Positions 9,271-18,708 of a stretch of 64,000 nucleotides of DNA are shown here, one piece after another; positions within the stretch are counted from its first letter, which is position 1; each line of letters starts with the position of its first letter. Source of the stretch: Rhodobacteraceae bacterium Alg231-04 (GTDB lineage Bacteria > Pseudomonadota > Alphaproteobacteria > Rhodobacterales > Rhodobacteraceae); contig FREY01000004.1 in assembly GCA_900143635.1 (NCBI GenBank), positions 310,001-374,000 on the forward strand, written 5' to 3'. Below the pieces are notes generated by a model, which saw only the letters and a program-made list of their open reading frames with translations, made no database searches and had not been told where the DNA came from. Made by a program: the position numbers and the translations under genes.

Positions 9271-10296
9271 TCATTTCTTCCCCTTGAAGTCCTGCCAGGT
9301 GCGGATCAGCACCGGTGTCAGCAGGATGGCAACGCCCAGAATGGTGAGCACCGAGGTGGTGGAGGCAGACGACAGAAGCTGTGTCTCGCCGTGCATGTCA
9401 TTGAAGATGATCCAGCTGAAGGATTGTGCATGGGCTTCGGCAGAGAAGCCGATGATCGGTTCAAAGACGCGGAAGTTATCCATCAGCTGAATGAGCGCCA
9501 CAAAGGTCACCAGCGGCATCAGATGCGGCACAATAACGTATTTGACGCGCTGCCAGCGGGTGGCGCCATCGATCTGCGCGCTTTCAAGCTGGTCCTGAGG
9601 CAGGGTTTGAAGACCGGCATAGAAGACCACGAAGGCAAAGGGCGCGGCGTGCCAGATCCCGTAGACGATCAGCGTGATCCAAGTCAGCGGGGTGGAGGCC
9701 TTCAGCGACAGCGTCGGGTCGCCCGAAATGTACTGCAGGGCCGTGCCGATCACGCCTCGGCTGTCGATCATCCAGAACAGGATCAGCGAGCCGACCATCG
9801 GCGTGACGATCATTGGCAGCAGCGAGAAGAAGATCACCAGCCCCTTGAGATGTCGGTGCAGCGAATTCACCGCCAGCGCGATCATCAGGCCGGCAACAAT
9901 TGTCAGCGGCGTGACGGTGAATACAAAGACAAGGGTGAAACTCAGGGCGCTGTAGAAAGGCAGGTCCGACAGCTCTGCGAAAAAGGCGCTTACACTGTCC
10001 GTCGAGCGCCAGGCCTCGGCCACTTCAGCCGCTGCCAGATGGCCGCGGTCCAGATAGATCTGGGCACCGACGAATTTGCCGAGTGGATTGGAGTCACGCA
10101 GTTCTGCGGTAGCCTCCTGATCGATGGTGGTTTCTTCTTTGCAGCCGAAGGGTCCGCAGTTTTCCACGGTCATCAGTACGGCTTCGTGCGGTGTGAAAAC
10201 CGACTGGGTCAGCACCGATACGAGGGGAAAAGCGATGAACAGAAGCATCGCAAGACCCGAAGGCAAGAAGAACCAGAAAAACGTGCGGTGTTTCAT
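9271..10296 (-). CDS. ABC transporter permease, MalF type
   Basis: A 341-residue permease with an N-terminal membrane segment (residues 5-28), a sizeable extracytoplasmic loop of about 100 residues and further membrane segments. The EAA-like loop reads DQLESAQIDGATRWQRVKYV near residues 233-252. The periplasmic loop contains two cysteines in CGPFGCKEE, an odd feature that could form a disulfide. It pairs with the downstream MalG-type permease and is served by the ATPase and binding protein encoded upstream. The substrate is unknown; the family usually carries sugars, polyols or glycerol derivatives. Confidence 0.92.
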   Translation of the reverse strand: MKHRTFFWFFLPSGLAMLLFIAFPLVSVLTQSVFTPHEAVLMTVENCGPFGCKEETTIDQEATAELRDSNPLGKFVGAQIYLDRGHLAAAEVAEAWRSTDSVSAFFAELSDLPFYSALSFTLVFVFTVTPLTIVAGLMIALAVNSLHRHLKGLVIFFSLLPMIVTPMVGSLILFWMIDSRGVIGTALQYISGDPTLSLKASTPLTWITLIVYGIWHAAPFAFVVFYAGLQTLPQDQLESAQIDGATRWQRVKYVIVPHLMPLVTFVALIQLMDNFRVFEPIIGFSAEAHAQSFSWIIFNDMHGETQLLSSASTTSVLTILGVAILLTPVLIRTWQDFKGKK

Positions 10297-10328
10297 GACG
10301 GTCCGGTATCCAGGAATTCAATAAAAGA

Positions 10329-10358
10329 TGCGGAGAGGAGAGCTGCCCCCTCTCCGCA
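10329..10358 (-). promoter_or_regulatory. Stem-loop after the binding-protein gene
   Basis: A 10-bp perfect stem (TGCGGAGAGG at 10329-10338 with CCTCTCCGCA at 10349-10358) and a 10-base loop lie between the binding-protein gene and the first permease gene. Such hairpins commonly allow a higher level of binding protein than of permeases by blocking 3' decay or limiting read-through. Confidence 0.6.
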
Positions 10359-10370
10359 GGAAGGGCAGGC

Positions 10371-11597
10371 TTAGTTCAGGAAGCCTTTTTCCTTGGCTGC
10401 AGCGGTATAGGCCGCTTCGGCACCGGCCAGTGCCTCTGCTGCACTTTCCTTGCCCTGCATGAAGTCGCTCAGTTCAGCACCAAGCGCGGAATGCAGCAGG
10501 CCCATGAAGGGCAGCATCGGGTAGGGCTCGGTGCCCATCTGTGCCGCTGCAAACACACCAACCGCAGCTTCGGTCGGCTCGTAGCCTTCGATCAGCCAGA
10601 CAGCTTCGAGCGAAGTTTCTTCGTTCAGCATGTCGGGGTGGATACCGTTTGCCAGCGCGATGAACGTGGCCTCTGCCTCTTCATCGGAGATGTTTTTGGC
10701 AACCGTCCAGCCATCCCACCACAGGGTGGACGCTGCATCAGAACCACCGCCAACGGTCATCGGCCCTGCGACACCCATGTGGTCCTTAACTCCCTGAACA
10801 ACGCCTTCGGCATCTGCCAGGGTTGCCGCGCGGCTGCCCCACATGTTCATCAGCGCCACGTTACCAGCGCGGAACTCGGCGTTGGTTGCGTTGGAGTCAT
10901 GGGTCAGGAAGTCGGGGTTCATATACTCCGACAGCGCCTTCATCATTTCCAGTGTTGCGACACCGGCTTCGTTATTGATCGAAACCTCCGCAGTTCCGGC
11001 TTTGAAGAATTCACCACCATGACCGAGGTACATGTTGTTGAATTCCTGGGCCAGGTTCCAGCCTGCTTTGTAAGCGCCGCCAACCGGGTTTTCCATGATG
11101 CCTTTTTCACGGATCATCTGGGCTGCCGCCAGCAGCTCTTCGTAAGAGGTGGGAACCTCGACACCGATCTCGTTCAGAACGTCGGCACGGAAAACCAGGT
11201 GCTGGGCGTTTGCCATGAAGGCCACGGCCATCACTTCACCGTTGATGGTTATCAGCTGGTTTTTCTGCAGGTTCTGACCATGCTTGGCGACCAGATCGTC
11301 CAGCGGGCGTATGACATCTTCGTTCATCAGCGCCACGATGGAGGAGTTGGCAACAATGGCGGAGGTATACTCGGCCGGGTTGCCGATCATGCCAGCGAGG
11401 TTAATTTTCTGGTGTTCCGCGGTGAGGTTTGCTTTGACCTCGGCGCCGGTGCAGGCCTTTGCACCATTGGCGACCGTGTGGATCGCCGGGAATTCATTGC
11501 CGACGATATTGACGCGTGCGCCAATTTCGCAGGCCGCCCCCGCCGAAGCCGCAAACGCCAGAAACGAGCCGGCCAGTGCAATACGTTTAAACATCAT
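10371..11597 (-). CDS. ABC transporter extracellular solute-binding protein
   Basis: This protein of about 408 residues begins with a signal peptide (MMFKRIALAGSFLAFAAS, likely cut after AGA). It then follows the type 1 solute-binding fold used by sugar importers (segments VPTSYEELLAAAQMIREKG, NVALMNMWGSRAATL, MLPFMGLLHSALG). The ATG at 11597 was chosen because it follows GGGAGAAG and opens directly on the signal peptide; an upstream start would add 13 non-signal residues. It acts in the periplasm and delivers the substrate to the MalF/MalG-type permeases. Confidence 0.92.
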   Translation of the reverse strand: MMFKRIALAGSFLAFAASAGAACEIGARVNIVGNEFPAIHTVANGAKACTGAEVKANLTAEHQKINLAGMIGNPAEYTSAIVANSSIVALMNEDVIRPLDDLVAKHGQNLQKNQLITINGEVMAVAFMANAQHLVFRADVLNEIGVEVPTSYEELLAAAQMIREKGIMENPVGGAYKAGWNLAQEFNNMYLGHGGEFFKAGTAEVSINNEAGVATLEMMKALSEYMNPDFLTHDSNATNAEFRAGNVALMNMWGSRAATLADAEGVVQGVKDHMGVAGPMTVGGGSDAASTLWWDGWTVAKNISDEEAEATFIALANGIHPDMLNEETSLEAVWLIEGYEPTEAAVGVFAAAQMGTEPYPMLPFMGLLHSALGAELSDFMQGKESAAEALAGAEAAYTAAAKEKGFLN

Positions 11598-11618
11598 TTT
11601 CTTCTCCCTAGTGGTTGA

Positions 11619-11673
11619 AGCAGGTCGTCCGGACAACCTGCTCCGGTATGCCTGCTACATGGATTGTGCAGGC
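11619..11673. promoter_or_regulatory. Palindromes between ATPase and binding-protein genes
   Basis: Two inverted repeats fill this short gap: AGCAGGTCGTCC facing GGACAACCTGCT (11619-11642, one mismatched pair and no loop) and GCCTGC/GCAGGC (11650-11655 with 11668-11673). They may be RNA hairpins that set the ratio of ATPase to binding protein. The first is symmetrical enough to be a protein-binding site, but it does not match the LacI-type palindromes at 12.8 kb. Confidence 0.4.
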
Positions 11674-11688
11674 TTGAATGAGGGGGGA

Positions 11689-12741
<1,053 letters not shown>

Positions 12742-12768
12742 GGCGCCACGTCTCCCCGAGGAATCATT

Positions 12769-12788
12769 TTTTGCATACGTTTGCAAAA
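12769..12788. promoter_or_regulatory. LacI-type operator, proximal to the ABC operon
   Basis: TTTTGCATAC followed by GTTTGCAAAA forms a 20-bp palindrome with one mismatch. It shares its half-site with the perfect palindrome centred 54 bp away, about five helical turns. The central CG step and A/T-flanked arms fit LacI-family operators. It lies 27 bases upstream of the ATPase start. Confidence 0.75.
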
Positions 12789-12820
12789 CGATAATCTTGA
12801 AAAGATGAATCTGGCAAGAC

Positions 12821-12844
12821 ATTTTTGCATACGTATGCAAAAAT
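12821..12844. promoter_or_regulatory. LacI-type operator, perfect 24-bp palindrome
   Basis: ATTTTTGCATAC is followed immediately by its exact reverse complement, giving a 24-bp perfect palindrome in the divergent promoter between the ABC operon and the rightward SnoaL-like gene. With the second site at 12769-12788 it probably lets the locus's LacI protein silence both directions, possibly as a short loop. Confidence 0.82.
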
Positions 12845-12913
12845 GCGAAAAAGGGCAGTGATTCATCCGTGAGAGATGGATTGAAAGTGGTTGGATTAAA
12901 ACGGGAAAGTCAG

Positions 12914-13915
12914 ATGAACTTTCAAAGTGAAAAACAGATCGTCCGGGATTTCTATGCTGATCTGGACGGGGCAGCGGGTGGCGATATCGCCGCTGCCATG
13001 GCGCGCCATTGTCATCCGGATCTATTGTGGCGCGGGTATCACCCCTTTGGTGAGATCCACGGGGCCGAGCAGGTGGCGCATAGGTTCTGGCAGCCCCTGC
13101 GCGAAAACCTGACCCGGATGCAACGCCGCGTCGATGTGTTTTTTGCCGGGGCCAACCGGTTTGACGACCCTGGTGGTGTCTGGGTCTGTTCAATGGGGCA
13201 TCTGATGGGCTTGCATGATGGTCCGTGGCTGGGCATCCGCCCGACCGGGAAAATGGCCTTCCTGCGCTATTGTGCTTTTCACAAGGTACAGGACGGGAAG
13301 ATCACCGAAACGGCGATGTATTTCGACATTCCGCAGTTGATGATGCAGGCAGGATTGCAGCCTTTCCCGGTGCAGACCGCGGCGCAGCTGGTGCAGCCAG
13401 GGCCGCTTACCCATGATGGGTTGCTTTATGATGCGCAGCCGCAAGTTGAGGGGGCTCAGACGCTGGCCACGATCGAGGCGATGATCACCGATCTTGGCCA
13501 ATGGCAAAACGATCTGCCGCTGGAAGAAGAGCTGGCACGGACCTGGGCTGACGATATGATTTGGTGGGGCCCAGCGGGTATCGGCGCGGCCTATACGATC
13601 GAACGCTACGCCAAACAGCATTCCGGCCCCTTTCGCGCGGGTTTTGAGGAGCGGTCCAAAACCAATCACATCTGCCGCATGGCGGAAGGGCATTACGGCG
13701 GATTCTTCGGCTGGCCGAATTTCACCGCCAAACCCACGGGCGGGTTCATGGGCATGCCCGCCACCGGCAAGACCGGCGAATTCCGGGTGATTGATATCTA
13801 CCGCCGCGAGGGTGATAAACTGGCCGAAAACTGGGTCTTCATCGACCTTCTGCATTTCTGGAACCAACAGGGCGTGGATATTCTGGCCCGTACAACAGGG
13901 ATCGAAACCCCATGA
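12914..13915 (+). CDS. SnoaL/NTF2-like tandem-domain protein (paralogue 5), divergent gene
   Basis: This protein of about 333 residues has two NTF2/SnoaL-like halves. It contains PTGKMAFLRYCAFHKVQDGK in the first half and WWGPAGIGAAY plus ENWVFIDLLHFWNQQGVDIL in the second, matching paralogues 2 and 4. The start MNFQSEKQ was chosen because GGGAAAG precedes it; an in-frame start at 12869 would add 15 residues. Its stop overlaps the amidohydrolase start by four bases (ATGA). It is transcribed away from the ABC operon and shares the LacI operator region, so it should be co-regulated. Confidence 0.8.
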   Translation: MNFQSEKQIVRDFYADLDGAAGGDIAAAMARHCHPDLLWRGYHPFGEIHGAEQVAHRFWQPLRENLTRMQRRVDVFFAGANRFDDPGGVWVCSMGHLMGLHDGPWLGIRPTGKMAFLRYCAFHKVQDGKITETAMYFDIPQLMMQAGLQPFPVQTAAQLVQPGPLTHDGLLYDAQPQVEGAQTLATIEAMITDLGQWQNDLPLEEELARTWADDMIWWGPAGIGAAYTIERYAKQHSGPFRAGFEERSKTNHICRMAEGHYGGFFGWPNFTAKPTGGFMGMPATGKTGEFRVIDIYRREGDKLAENWVFIDLLHFWNQQGVDILARTTGIETP

Positions 13916-14784
13916 AAATCGACGCACATCACCACCTGTGGGATCTAGAGGCCGTCAGCTATCCGTGGCTGATGGAACAGGGCGCGCGCCGCTTTTTTGG
14001 CGATCCCACATCGATCCAGCGCAATTACTTGATCAATGAATTTCGCCGCGATGCGGGCGGGCAGGGGTTTGGGGCCTCGGTCCATATTCAGGTCGGCGCC
14101 GCTGATGGCCGGCAGGAGGCGGAATGGATCCAGTCAGTGGCCGATGCCACGCTGGACTGGCCAATGGCGCAGGTGGTGTTTTGCGATCTGACGGCCAGTG
14201 ACCGTGCGGCCCAGCTGGATCACTTCCAGACCCTGTCCACGGTGCGCGGCGCGCGTCAGATTGTTGGTCGCGCACCGGGAGAGGACGCTCAAACCGGCAC
14301 CAACACCTTGCTGGACGACCCAAGGTTTTTGTCCGGCCTTCAGGATCTTGGCCAGCGTGGCCTGTCCTATGATCTGCAGCTACTGCCGGAGCTGATGGAG
14401 AAAACCTCTGCGGTTCTGGCGCAAGCACCGGAAACGACGGTGGCGCTGTGTCATGCGGGCTCTCCGCATGATCGCAGTGCCGCTGGGTTGGCGAAATGGG
14501 CGCAGGCCCTGACGTCCCTGTCGGCGCTGCCGAATGTCACCTGCAAACTGTCAGGTTTGGGCATGTTCGACCACGGTTGGACGGCGCAGAAAATCCGCCC
14601 CATAGTTGAGGAATGTCTGGATCGGTTCGGACCAGAGCGCTGCATGTTCGGCTCGAACTTCCCGGTGGACAGCCTCAGTTCTGATTATCTCACCCTTGCC
14701 GAGGCCTATGAGGAGATCCTGCCTGCAGCAGTCAAGGATCAGGTGTTTGGGGCGACCGCAGCGGCATTCTACGGGTTTGACTGA
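13912..14784 (+). CDS. Amidohydrolase-superfamily hydrolase, L-fuconolactonase-like
   Basis: A 290-residue TIM-barrel metal hydrolase of the amidohydrolase 2 group. It opens with the metal-binding motif DAHHHLWD (residues 3-10). Later metal-site segments include ALCHAGSP near residue 180 and the C-terminal FGSNFPVDSL near 246, whose Asp is the usual catalytic acid. Relatives open sugar lactones (fuconolactone, galactonolactone) or decarboxylate 2-pyrone and aromatic acids. Beside two dehydrogenases and a sugar-type importer, lactone hydrolysis after an oxidation step is a reasonable inference. It is followed by a clear terminator. Confidence 0.85.
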   Translation: MKIDAHHHLWDLEAVSYPWLMEQGARRFFGDPTSIQRNYLINEFRRDAGGQGFGASVHIQVGAADGRQEAEWIQSVADATLDWPMAQVVFCDLTASDRAAQLDHFQTLSTVRGARQIVGRAPGEDAQTGTNTLLDDPRFLSGLQDLGQRGLSYDLQLLPELMEKTSAVLAQAPETTVALCHAGSPHDRSAAGLAKWAQALTSLSALPNVTCKLSGLGMFDHGWTAQKIRPIVEECLDRFGPERCMFGSNFPVDSLSSDYLTLAEAYEEILPAAVKDQVFGATAAAFYGFD

Positions 14785-14818
14785 CACCGCTCCCGTCCCA
14801 TTGCAGAGATCTATCAGG

Positions 14819-14841
14819 CGGTCCCCTTAGGGGCCGTTTTT
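14819..14841 (+). terminator. Rho-independent terminator of the rightward SnoaL-amidohydrolase pair
   Basis: CGG(T)CCCC, a TTA loop, GGGGCCG and then five Ts: a compact GC-rich stem with one bulged base and a U-tract, 34 bases after the amidohydrolase stop. Confidence 0.85.
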
Positions 14842-14929
14842 CCATTATTAGGGAGGGGTAATGCCGAATTCCCGCCTTGGTCACCGCATTGGCAAATGCG
14901 GTAAGGAATTGTATCTAAGGGGGATTTGG

Positions 14930-15001
14930 CTCCGGCGGTAGGGATCGAACCTACGACAAATTGATTAACAGTCAACTGCTCTACCGCTGAGCTACGCCGG
15001 A
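14930..15001 (-). tRNA. tRNA-Asn (anticodon GTT)
   Basis: On the minus strand the sequence folds as a complete cloverleaf. The 7-bp acceptor stem is TCCGGCG/CGCCGGA and the D arm is GCTC...GAGC. The anticodon stem GTTGA/TCAAT carries loop CTGTTAA, anticodon GTT. The T arm is GTAGG-TTCGATC-CCTAC. The discriminator base is G and no CCA is encoded. It is intact and is not the attachment site of the nearby prophage. Confidence 0.96.
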
Positions 15002-15071
15002 ACGGTCTGCATCGTATAGCGCCGGTATTTCGGGTCGTCCAGAGGGGAAATGCAGCTTTTTTCGAAAAAAC

Positions 15072-15986
15072 TCATGCGGTCAGCCGGAAGCGGGCAGAGG
15101 CGGAAAGCGCGCCGTCGGGCTGCGCCACTTTGCGGCCCAGCAGGTCGACCAAATGGGCAAAGACATTGCGTTCGGCGGCGCCCATCAGCGCATTTGGCGT
15201 GTCCGAATATATGACCTCGGCCAAGGCGCGGGCTGTGGCGGGGCCTTTGGCCAATTCGCTTAGAATCGACGTCTCGCGGCCCATGCGGTGGGCGATCAGC
15301 CAGTCCAGCCGCGCAGCCGGGTCCTCAATCGGCGCGCCGTGGCCGGGGTGGAACACCCGCCAGTCCCGCGCCCGCAGGCGTCGGCAAGACGCCATGAAAT
15401 CAGTCAGATCCCCGTCCGGAGGCGACACCAGAGAGCTGGCCCAGCCCATCACATGATCGGCAGTAAAACAGGCGTCTCCCCATCCAAGTGCGATGTGATT
15501 GCCAAGGTGGCCCGGCGTATGGATGACCTCCAGCTCCCAACCTTCGCCTGTCAGGATTTCTGCGTCAGCCAACAGGATGTCCGGGCGAAACTCCTGATCG
15601 ATGCCCTCACCACCGCCTGCGAGCCCGCTGGCAGCGAGGGATTCCATCACCGCGCTGCGCCCGGCGCCTGAGATGCCAAATGCATAAATCGGCGCACCCG
15701 TCCGTGCAGACAGGGCCGCCGCCAGGGGCGAGTGGTCCAGATGGCTGTGGGTCACTACGATGTGCGATATGGACTGGTCGGGGCCCAAAGCGGCAAGAAT
15801 TGCCTCCAGATGCTGCGGATCGTCGGGGCCGGGGTCGATCACCGCGAGGGCGCGCTGCCCCAGAAGGTAGGTATTGGTGCCCCGAAAGGTCATGGGCGAT
15901 GGGTTGGGCGCAAGAATCCGGCGCAGACCGGGCTCCAGATCTACTGCGATGCCGGGGGTGGGGTTGAAATCTTCGGGTGCCTGCAT
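15072..15986 (-). CDS. Metallo-beta-lactamase-fold hydrolase (LACTB2-like)
   Basis: A 304-residue cytoplasmic MBL-fold protein. Metal ligands are visible in THSHLDHSPLA near residue 80, HTPGHLGNHIALG near 155-167, FTADHVMGW near 174 and FHPGHGAP near 205. A C-terminal winged-helix-like region (ERNVFAHLVDLLGRKVAQ) is typical of the LACTB2/hydroxyacylglutathione-hydrolase-like subgroup. The substrate is unknown (thioesters or RNA are options). It is a stand-alone gene convergent with nothing nearby and divergent from the histidine kinase gene. Confidence 0.88.
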   Translation of the reverse strand: MQAPEDFNPTPGIAVDLEPGLRRILAPNPSPMTFRGTNTYLLGQRALAVIDPGPDDPQHLEAILAALGPDQSISHIVVTHSHLDHSPLAAALSARTGAPIYAFGISGAGRSAVMESLAASGLAGGGEGIDQEFRPDILLADAEILTGEGWELEVIHTPGHLGNHIALGWGDACFTADHVMGWASSLVSPPDGDLTDFMASCRRLRARDWRVFHPGHGAPIEDPAARLDWLIAHRMGRETSILSELAKGPATARALAEVIYSDTPNALMGAAERNVFAHLVDLLGRKVAQPDGALSASARFRLTA

Positions 15987-16075
15987 TGTCTTTACCTGTG
16001 CTGGTCGGGCCGCAATCGCGCGGCAGGATCGCCTGAGAGCTTCACAGTCGGTCTGCTTCCCCCTAGGTTTAGCCT

Positions 16076-17395
16076 ATGAATTTCAGCTGGCTCAAACACT
16101 ATATGCCACGCTCCCTCTATGGGCGTACGGCTATCATCCTCATTCTCCCGGTTTTGGTTGTGCAGATCGTGGTGTCCCTGGTGTTCATCCGCAAGGACCT
16201 TGAGGAAATCACCGCCCAGCTGACCCGGTTGATGATGGACGATCTGTCACTGGTCGCCGCCGCTGCCAACGCCGCGCCCAGTCAGGAAGACTTTCTGACG
16301 ACGTTTGACCCGTTTCTTGTTGCCTCATCCACCGAGGCGCGTTTCCTGCCGCCGGAAAGTGCAGCGCCGCAGGAATACCTTTCGTGGAATGAGTATTCGG
16401 GCAGGGTTGTTCGCAATAGGCTCGAGAGGGAATTGCCGGGGTTTCTGGCCGTTCAGTTCCACCCGTCCAAAATGACAAGCGTCTTTCTGGATACCGAAAT
16501 CGGTGTGTTGGAGTTGTCGTTCAACCGTCGCCGGGTGACGGTGCCCGCACCGCACCAGTTGCTGGTCACGATGCTGTTCTTCGGGATGATCGTGACGGCG
16601 GTCTGTTTTCTCTACATGCGCAATCAGCTCAGGCCGATCAAGAAACTGGCCGAGGCCGCACAGGCCTTTGGGCGCGGCAATACCATCGCCTATTCGCCGC
16701 GTGGCGCCACCGAGGTTCGCGTGGCCGGCAGCGCCTTTCTGGACATGCGCCAGCGCATAGAGCGCCAGATTGAACAGCGCACCATGATGCTGTCCGGGGT
16801 CAGCCATGACCTGCGCACGCCGTTGACGCGGATGAAGCTGGAATTGTCGATGATGGACGACCGCGACGTGGCGCCGATGTTGCAGGACGTGAAAGAAATG
16901 GAAAAGCTGCTGGATGCTTTTCTGGATTTTGCCCGTGGTGCCGCGGGCAGTGAGCCAGAGCCAGTGGATCCTCATGAGATGGTCAAAGACGTGGTGGAGA
17001 ATTGGCGACGGGACGGCCGCGATGTCATGCTCGGGGAACTCAGCGGTCAGGGCACAGTGGTTCTGCGGGACTTTGCGATCCGGCGGGCGCTGGACAATCT
17101 GATCGGCAATGCGCTGCGCTATGGGACGCGGGCGCGGGTTTCGGTTGCGATTACCGCGAAATCACTTCGTTTCCGGGTCGAGGATGACGGCCCCGGCATT
17201 CCGGCTGATCGGCGCGGCGATGCGGTGCGCCCGTTCACCAGGCTTGACCCGGCCCGCAATCAAAACCAGGGAAGCGGCGTCGGGCTGGGGCTGGCGATTG
17301 TCTCGGATGCAGCGCGGGCCCACGGCGGCACCCTGCGGCTGGACAAAAGCGAGGCTTTGGGCGGGCTGCAGGCGGATATCGTGATCGGGCGATGA
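16076..17395 (+). CDS. EnvZ-like sensor histidine kinase
   Basis: A 439-residue membrane kinase. Transmembrane segments lie at about residues 16-40 (IILILPVLVVQIVVSLVFI) and 160-182 (LLVTMLFFGMIVTAVCFLYM), bounding a periplasmic sensor of about 120 residues. A HAMP region follows, with the phospho-accepting His in SGVSHDLRTPLTRM near residue 243. ATPase motifs are DNLIGNALRYG (N box), DDGPGIP (G1) and GSGVGLGLAI (G2). The partner response regulator is not beside it in this window. It borders the prophage's left end and is not disrupted. Confidence 0.9.
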   Translation: MNFSWLKHYMPRSLYGRTAIILILPVLVVQIVVSLVFIRKDLEEITAQLTRLMMDDLSLVAAAANAAPSQEDFLTTFDPFLVASSTEARFLPPESAAPQEYLSWNEYSGRVVRNRLERELPGFLAVQFHPSKMTSVFLDTEIGVLELSFNRRRVTVPAPHQLLVTMLFFGMIVTAVCFLYMRNQLRPIKKLAEAAQAFGRGNTIAYSPRGATEVRVAGSAFLDMRQRIERQIEQRTMMLSGVSHDLRTPLTRMKLELSMMDDRDVAPMLQDVKEMEKLLDAFLDFARGAAGSEPEPVDPHEMVKDVVENWRRDGRDVMLGELSGQGTVVLRDFAIRRALDNLIGNALRYGTRARVSVAITAKSLRFRVEDDGPGIPADRRGDAVRPFTRLDPARNQNQGSGVGLGLAIVSDAARAHGGTLRLDKSEALGGLQADIVIGR

Positions 17396-17557
17396 CTGAT
17401 TCTGCGGTGCATTGCGCGCAAAATGGCAGCGCGATCCGTGGGAGTGTTCGCACGCCGAAAAGGCCAGTATCCGCGGATTAATTCGTCCGTGATCTGGTTG
17501 TGCGCGAGGCGCGGTGCAGCGGCTATTAGTTTTGAAAAATCAGGTGCGGCGGAGGTT

Positions 17558-17578
17558 TGGTAGGCCCGGCAGGACTTG
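17558..17578 (-). other. tRNA 3'-end fragment, candidate attL core
   Basis: Read on the minus strand, this 21-base segment (ending GCCGGGCCTACCA) looks like a tRNA 3' end: part of a T-loop (CAAGT), T-stem half CCTGC, acceptor half CGGGCCT, discriminator A and CCA. The rest of the tRNA is missing. Such fragments are classic attachment cores. The only similar 12-mer at the right end is 56462-56473 (11 of 12 bases), too short to be decisive. Confidence 0.45.
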
Positions 17579-17619
17579 CATGGCAATGTTAACTAATTGA
17601 TTTGATGAATTTAAATTGC

Positions 17620-17651
17620 GCGTGGGGTAATTAAAAATCTGGCGTGGGGTA
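17620..17651. repeat. Direct repeats near integrase, candidate arm-type sites
   Basis: GCGTGGGGTA occurs at 17620-17629 and again at 17642-17651, 22 bp apart (two helical turns), between the candidate attL and the integrase stop. The spacing and place fit integrase arm-binding sites. This is inference from position. Confidence 0.4.
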
Positions 17652-17659
17652 GTTTCTGT

Positions 17660-18706
17660 TCACCATTTGACCTGTTTCATCTTTTCCCCAAGGCTTTGTG
17701 CAAGCCCTTTGCGCTCTGCTTCTGCGACGTAGACCTTGCTTTCATCACTGCCCATTTCGTGGCCCAAGAGAACGTCGATCTCGTAGCTGGTGGCACCGAG
17801 GTGGGGTAGGATCGAAGACAGCCCCTTTCGAACTCCATGCAGTGAACCTTTGACGCCAGCCTCGTTAAACCAGCCGCGGACATAATTACCGAGAGAGCCG
17901 TGGGTGAAGGCGGTGCCGCCCATTGTGTGAATGTAGGTTCCATCCCTCACATCGGCGGTTTCTTCCTGGAGCATAGGCAACAGAGGGATTTCGACCTGCC
18001 GATGAGGCTTCTTTGATTGCGTCCATCTAAGCCAAGGGCGTCCGTCTAGCCTGAACTCATTGAATGGTCCCAATAGCCGAAGATCTTCCCGGCGCGCAGC
18101 GGTGCAAATCTCCACAATCATTACTCTGCGGGCCATTGTGCCCGGGGCGTGGTGCTTCATATACGCCCGCACGTCGTCAATCGTGCAGGTATAAAATCCC
18201 TTACTGCCCTTGTTGATCCGTTTGATTGTCTTCGCCGGGTTCTGGTATTTCAATGGATCCAGATGTTCCCTATCCAGCGCCCATTCGTACATTGCGGCAA
18301 TGGACTTTCTGCGGTTGTCTCGGGCACCAGGTGTCGCTGAGAATTGATCCAAAAACTGAACCAGTTTCCCGCGTGGGATATAGGCATTCTTCTTGCCGTA
18401 AGCGTCTACCAGATGACCAAGATGGTGGCGGTGCCCTTTGAGCGTCAACGGGCTGATGAGACCAGCCTGCACGCGTTTTTCTACATCTCGGAGAAAGAGA
18501 CCCGTCAGCCAGGTGATCGATCCCTTGACCGCCGGTCCTGCGCTGCTCTTGGGGATGCCGTCTCGGATCGCTTCATAGTTGGCCATGAATTCAGCGGAGC
18601 CGGGTTCCCCATGAATGACCTTTTTGACCCCTTGGCGTTGGAACCTATACCGGAAATTACCGCTGGGAAGCCGTTCTTTGCAAACGTATTTCAGCTTAAT
18701 GTTCAT
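17660..18706 (-). CDS. int: Phage tyrosine recombinase (integrase)
   Basis: This integrase of about 348 residues has an N-terminal arm-binding part, a SAM-like core-binding region (near residues 75-170) and a C-terminal catalytic domain. The catalytic set is visible as ICTAARREDLRLL (first Arg), the histidine region SLHGVRKGLSSILPHLG (His-x-x-Arg), GHEMGSDESKVYVA and the tyrosine near residue 331. The ATG at 18706 was preferred over a TTG two codons upstream. It sits at the left end of the prophage, read outward, as the last gene of the leftward early operon. Confidence 0.92.
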   Translation of the reverse strand: MNIKLKYVCKERLPSGNFRYRFQRQGVKKVIHGEPGSAEFMANYEAIRDGIPKSSAGPAVKGSITWLTGLFLRDVEKRVQAGLISPLTLKGHRHHLGHLVDAYGKKNAYIPRGKLVQFLDQFSATPGARDNRRKSIAAMYEWALDREHLDPLKYQNPAKTIKRINKGSKGFYTCTIDDVRAYMKHHAPGTMARRVMIVEICTAARREDLRLLGPFNEFRLDGRPWLRWTQSKKPHRQVEIPLLPMLQEETADVRDGTYIHTMGGTAFTHGSLGNYVRGWFNEAGVKGSLHGVRKGLSSILPHLGATSYEIDVLLGHEMGSDESKVYVAEAERKGLAQSLGEKMKQVKW

Positions 18707-18708
18707 CT

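Noticed and set aside
14930-15001. tRNA-Asn as prophage attachment site
   Set aside because: The tRNA is intact and 2.6 kb from the integrase with two host genes between; its 3' end is not repeated near the prophage ends.
17620-17651. CRISPR-like short repeats
   Set aside because: Only two 10-bp copies 22 bp apart; no array or cas genes anywhere in the window.
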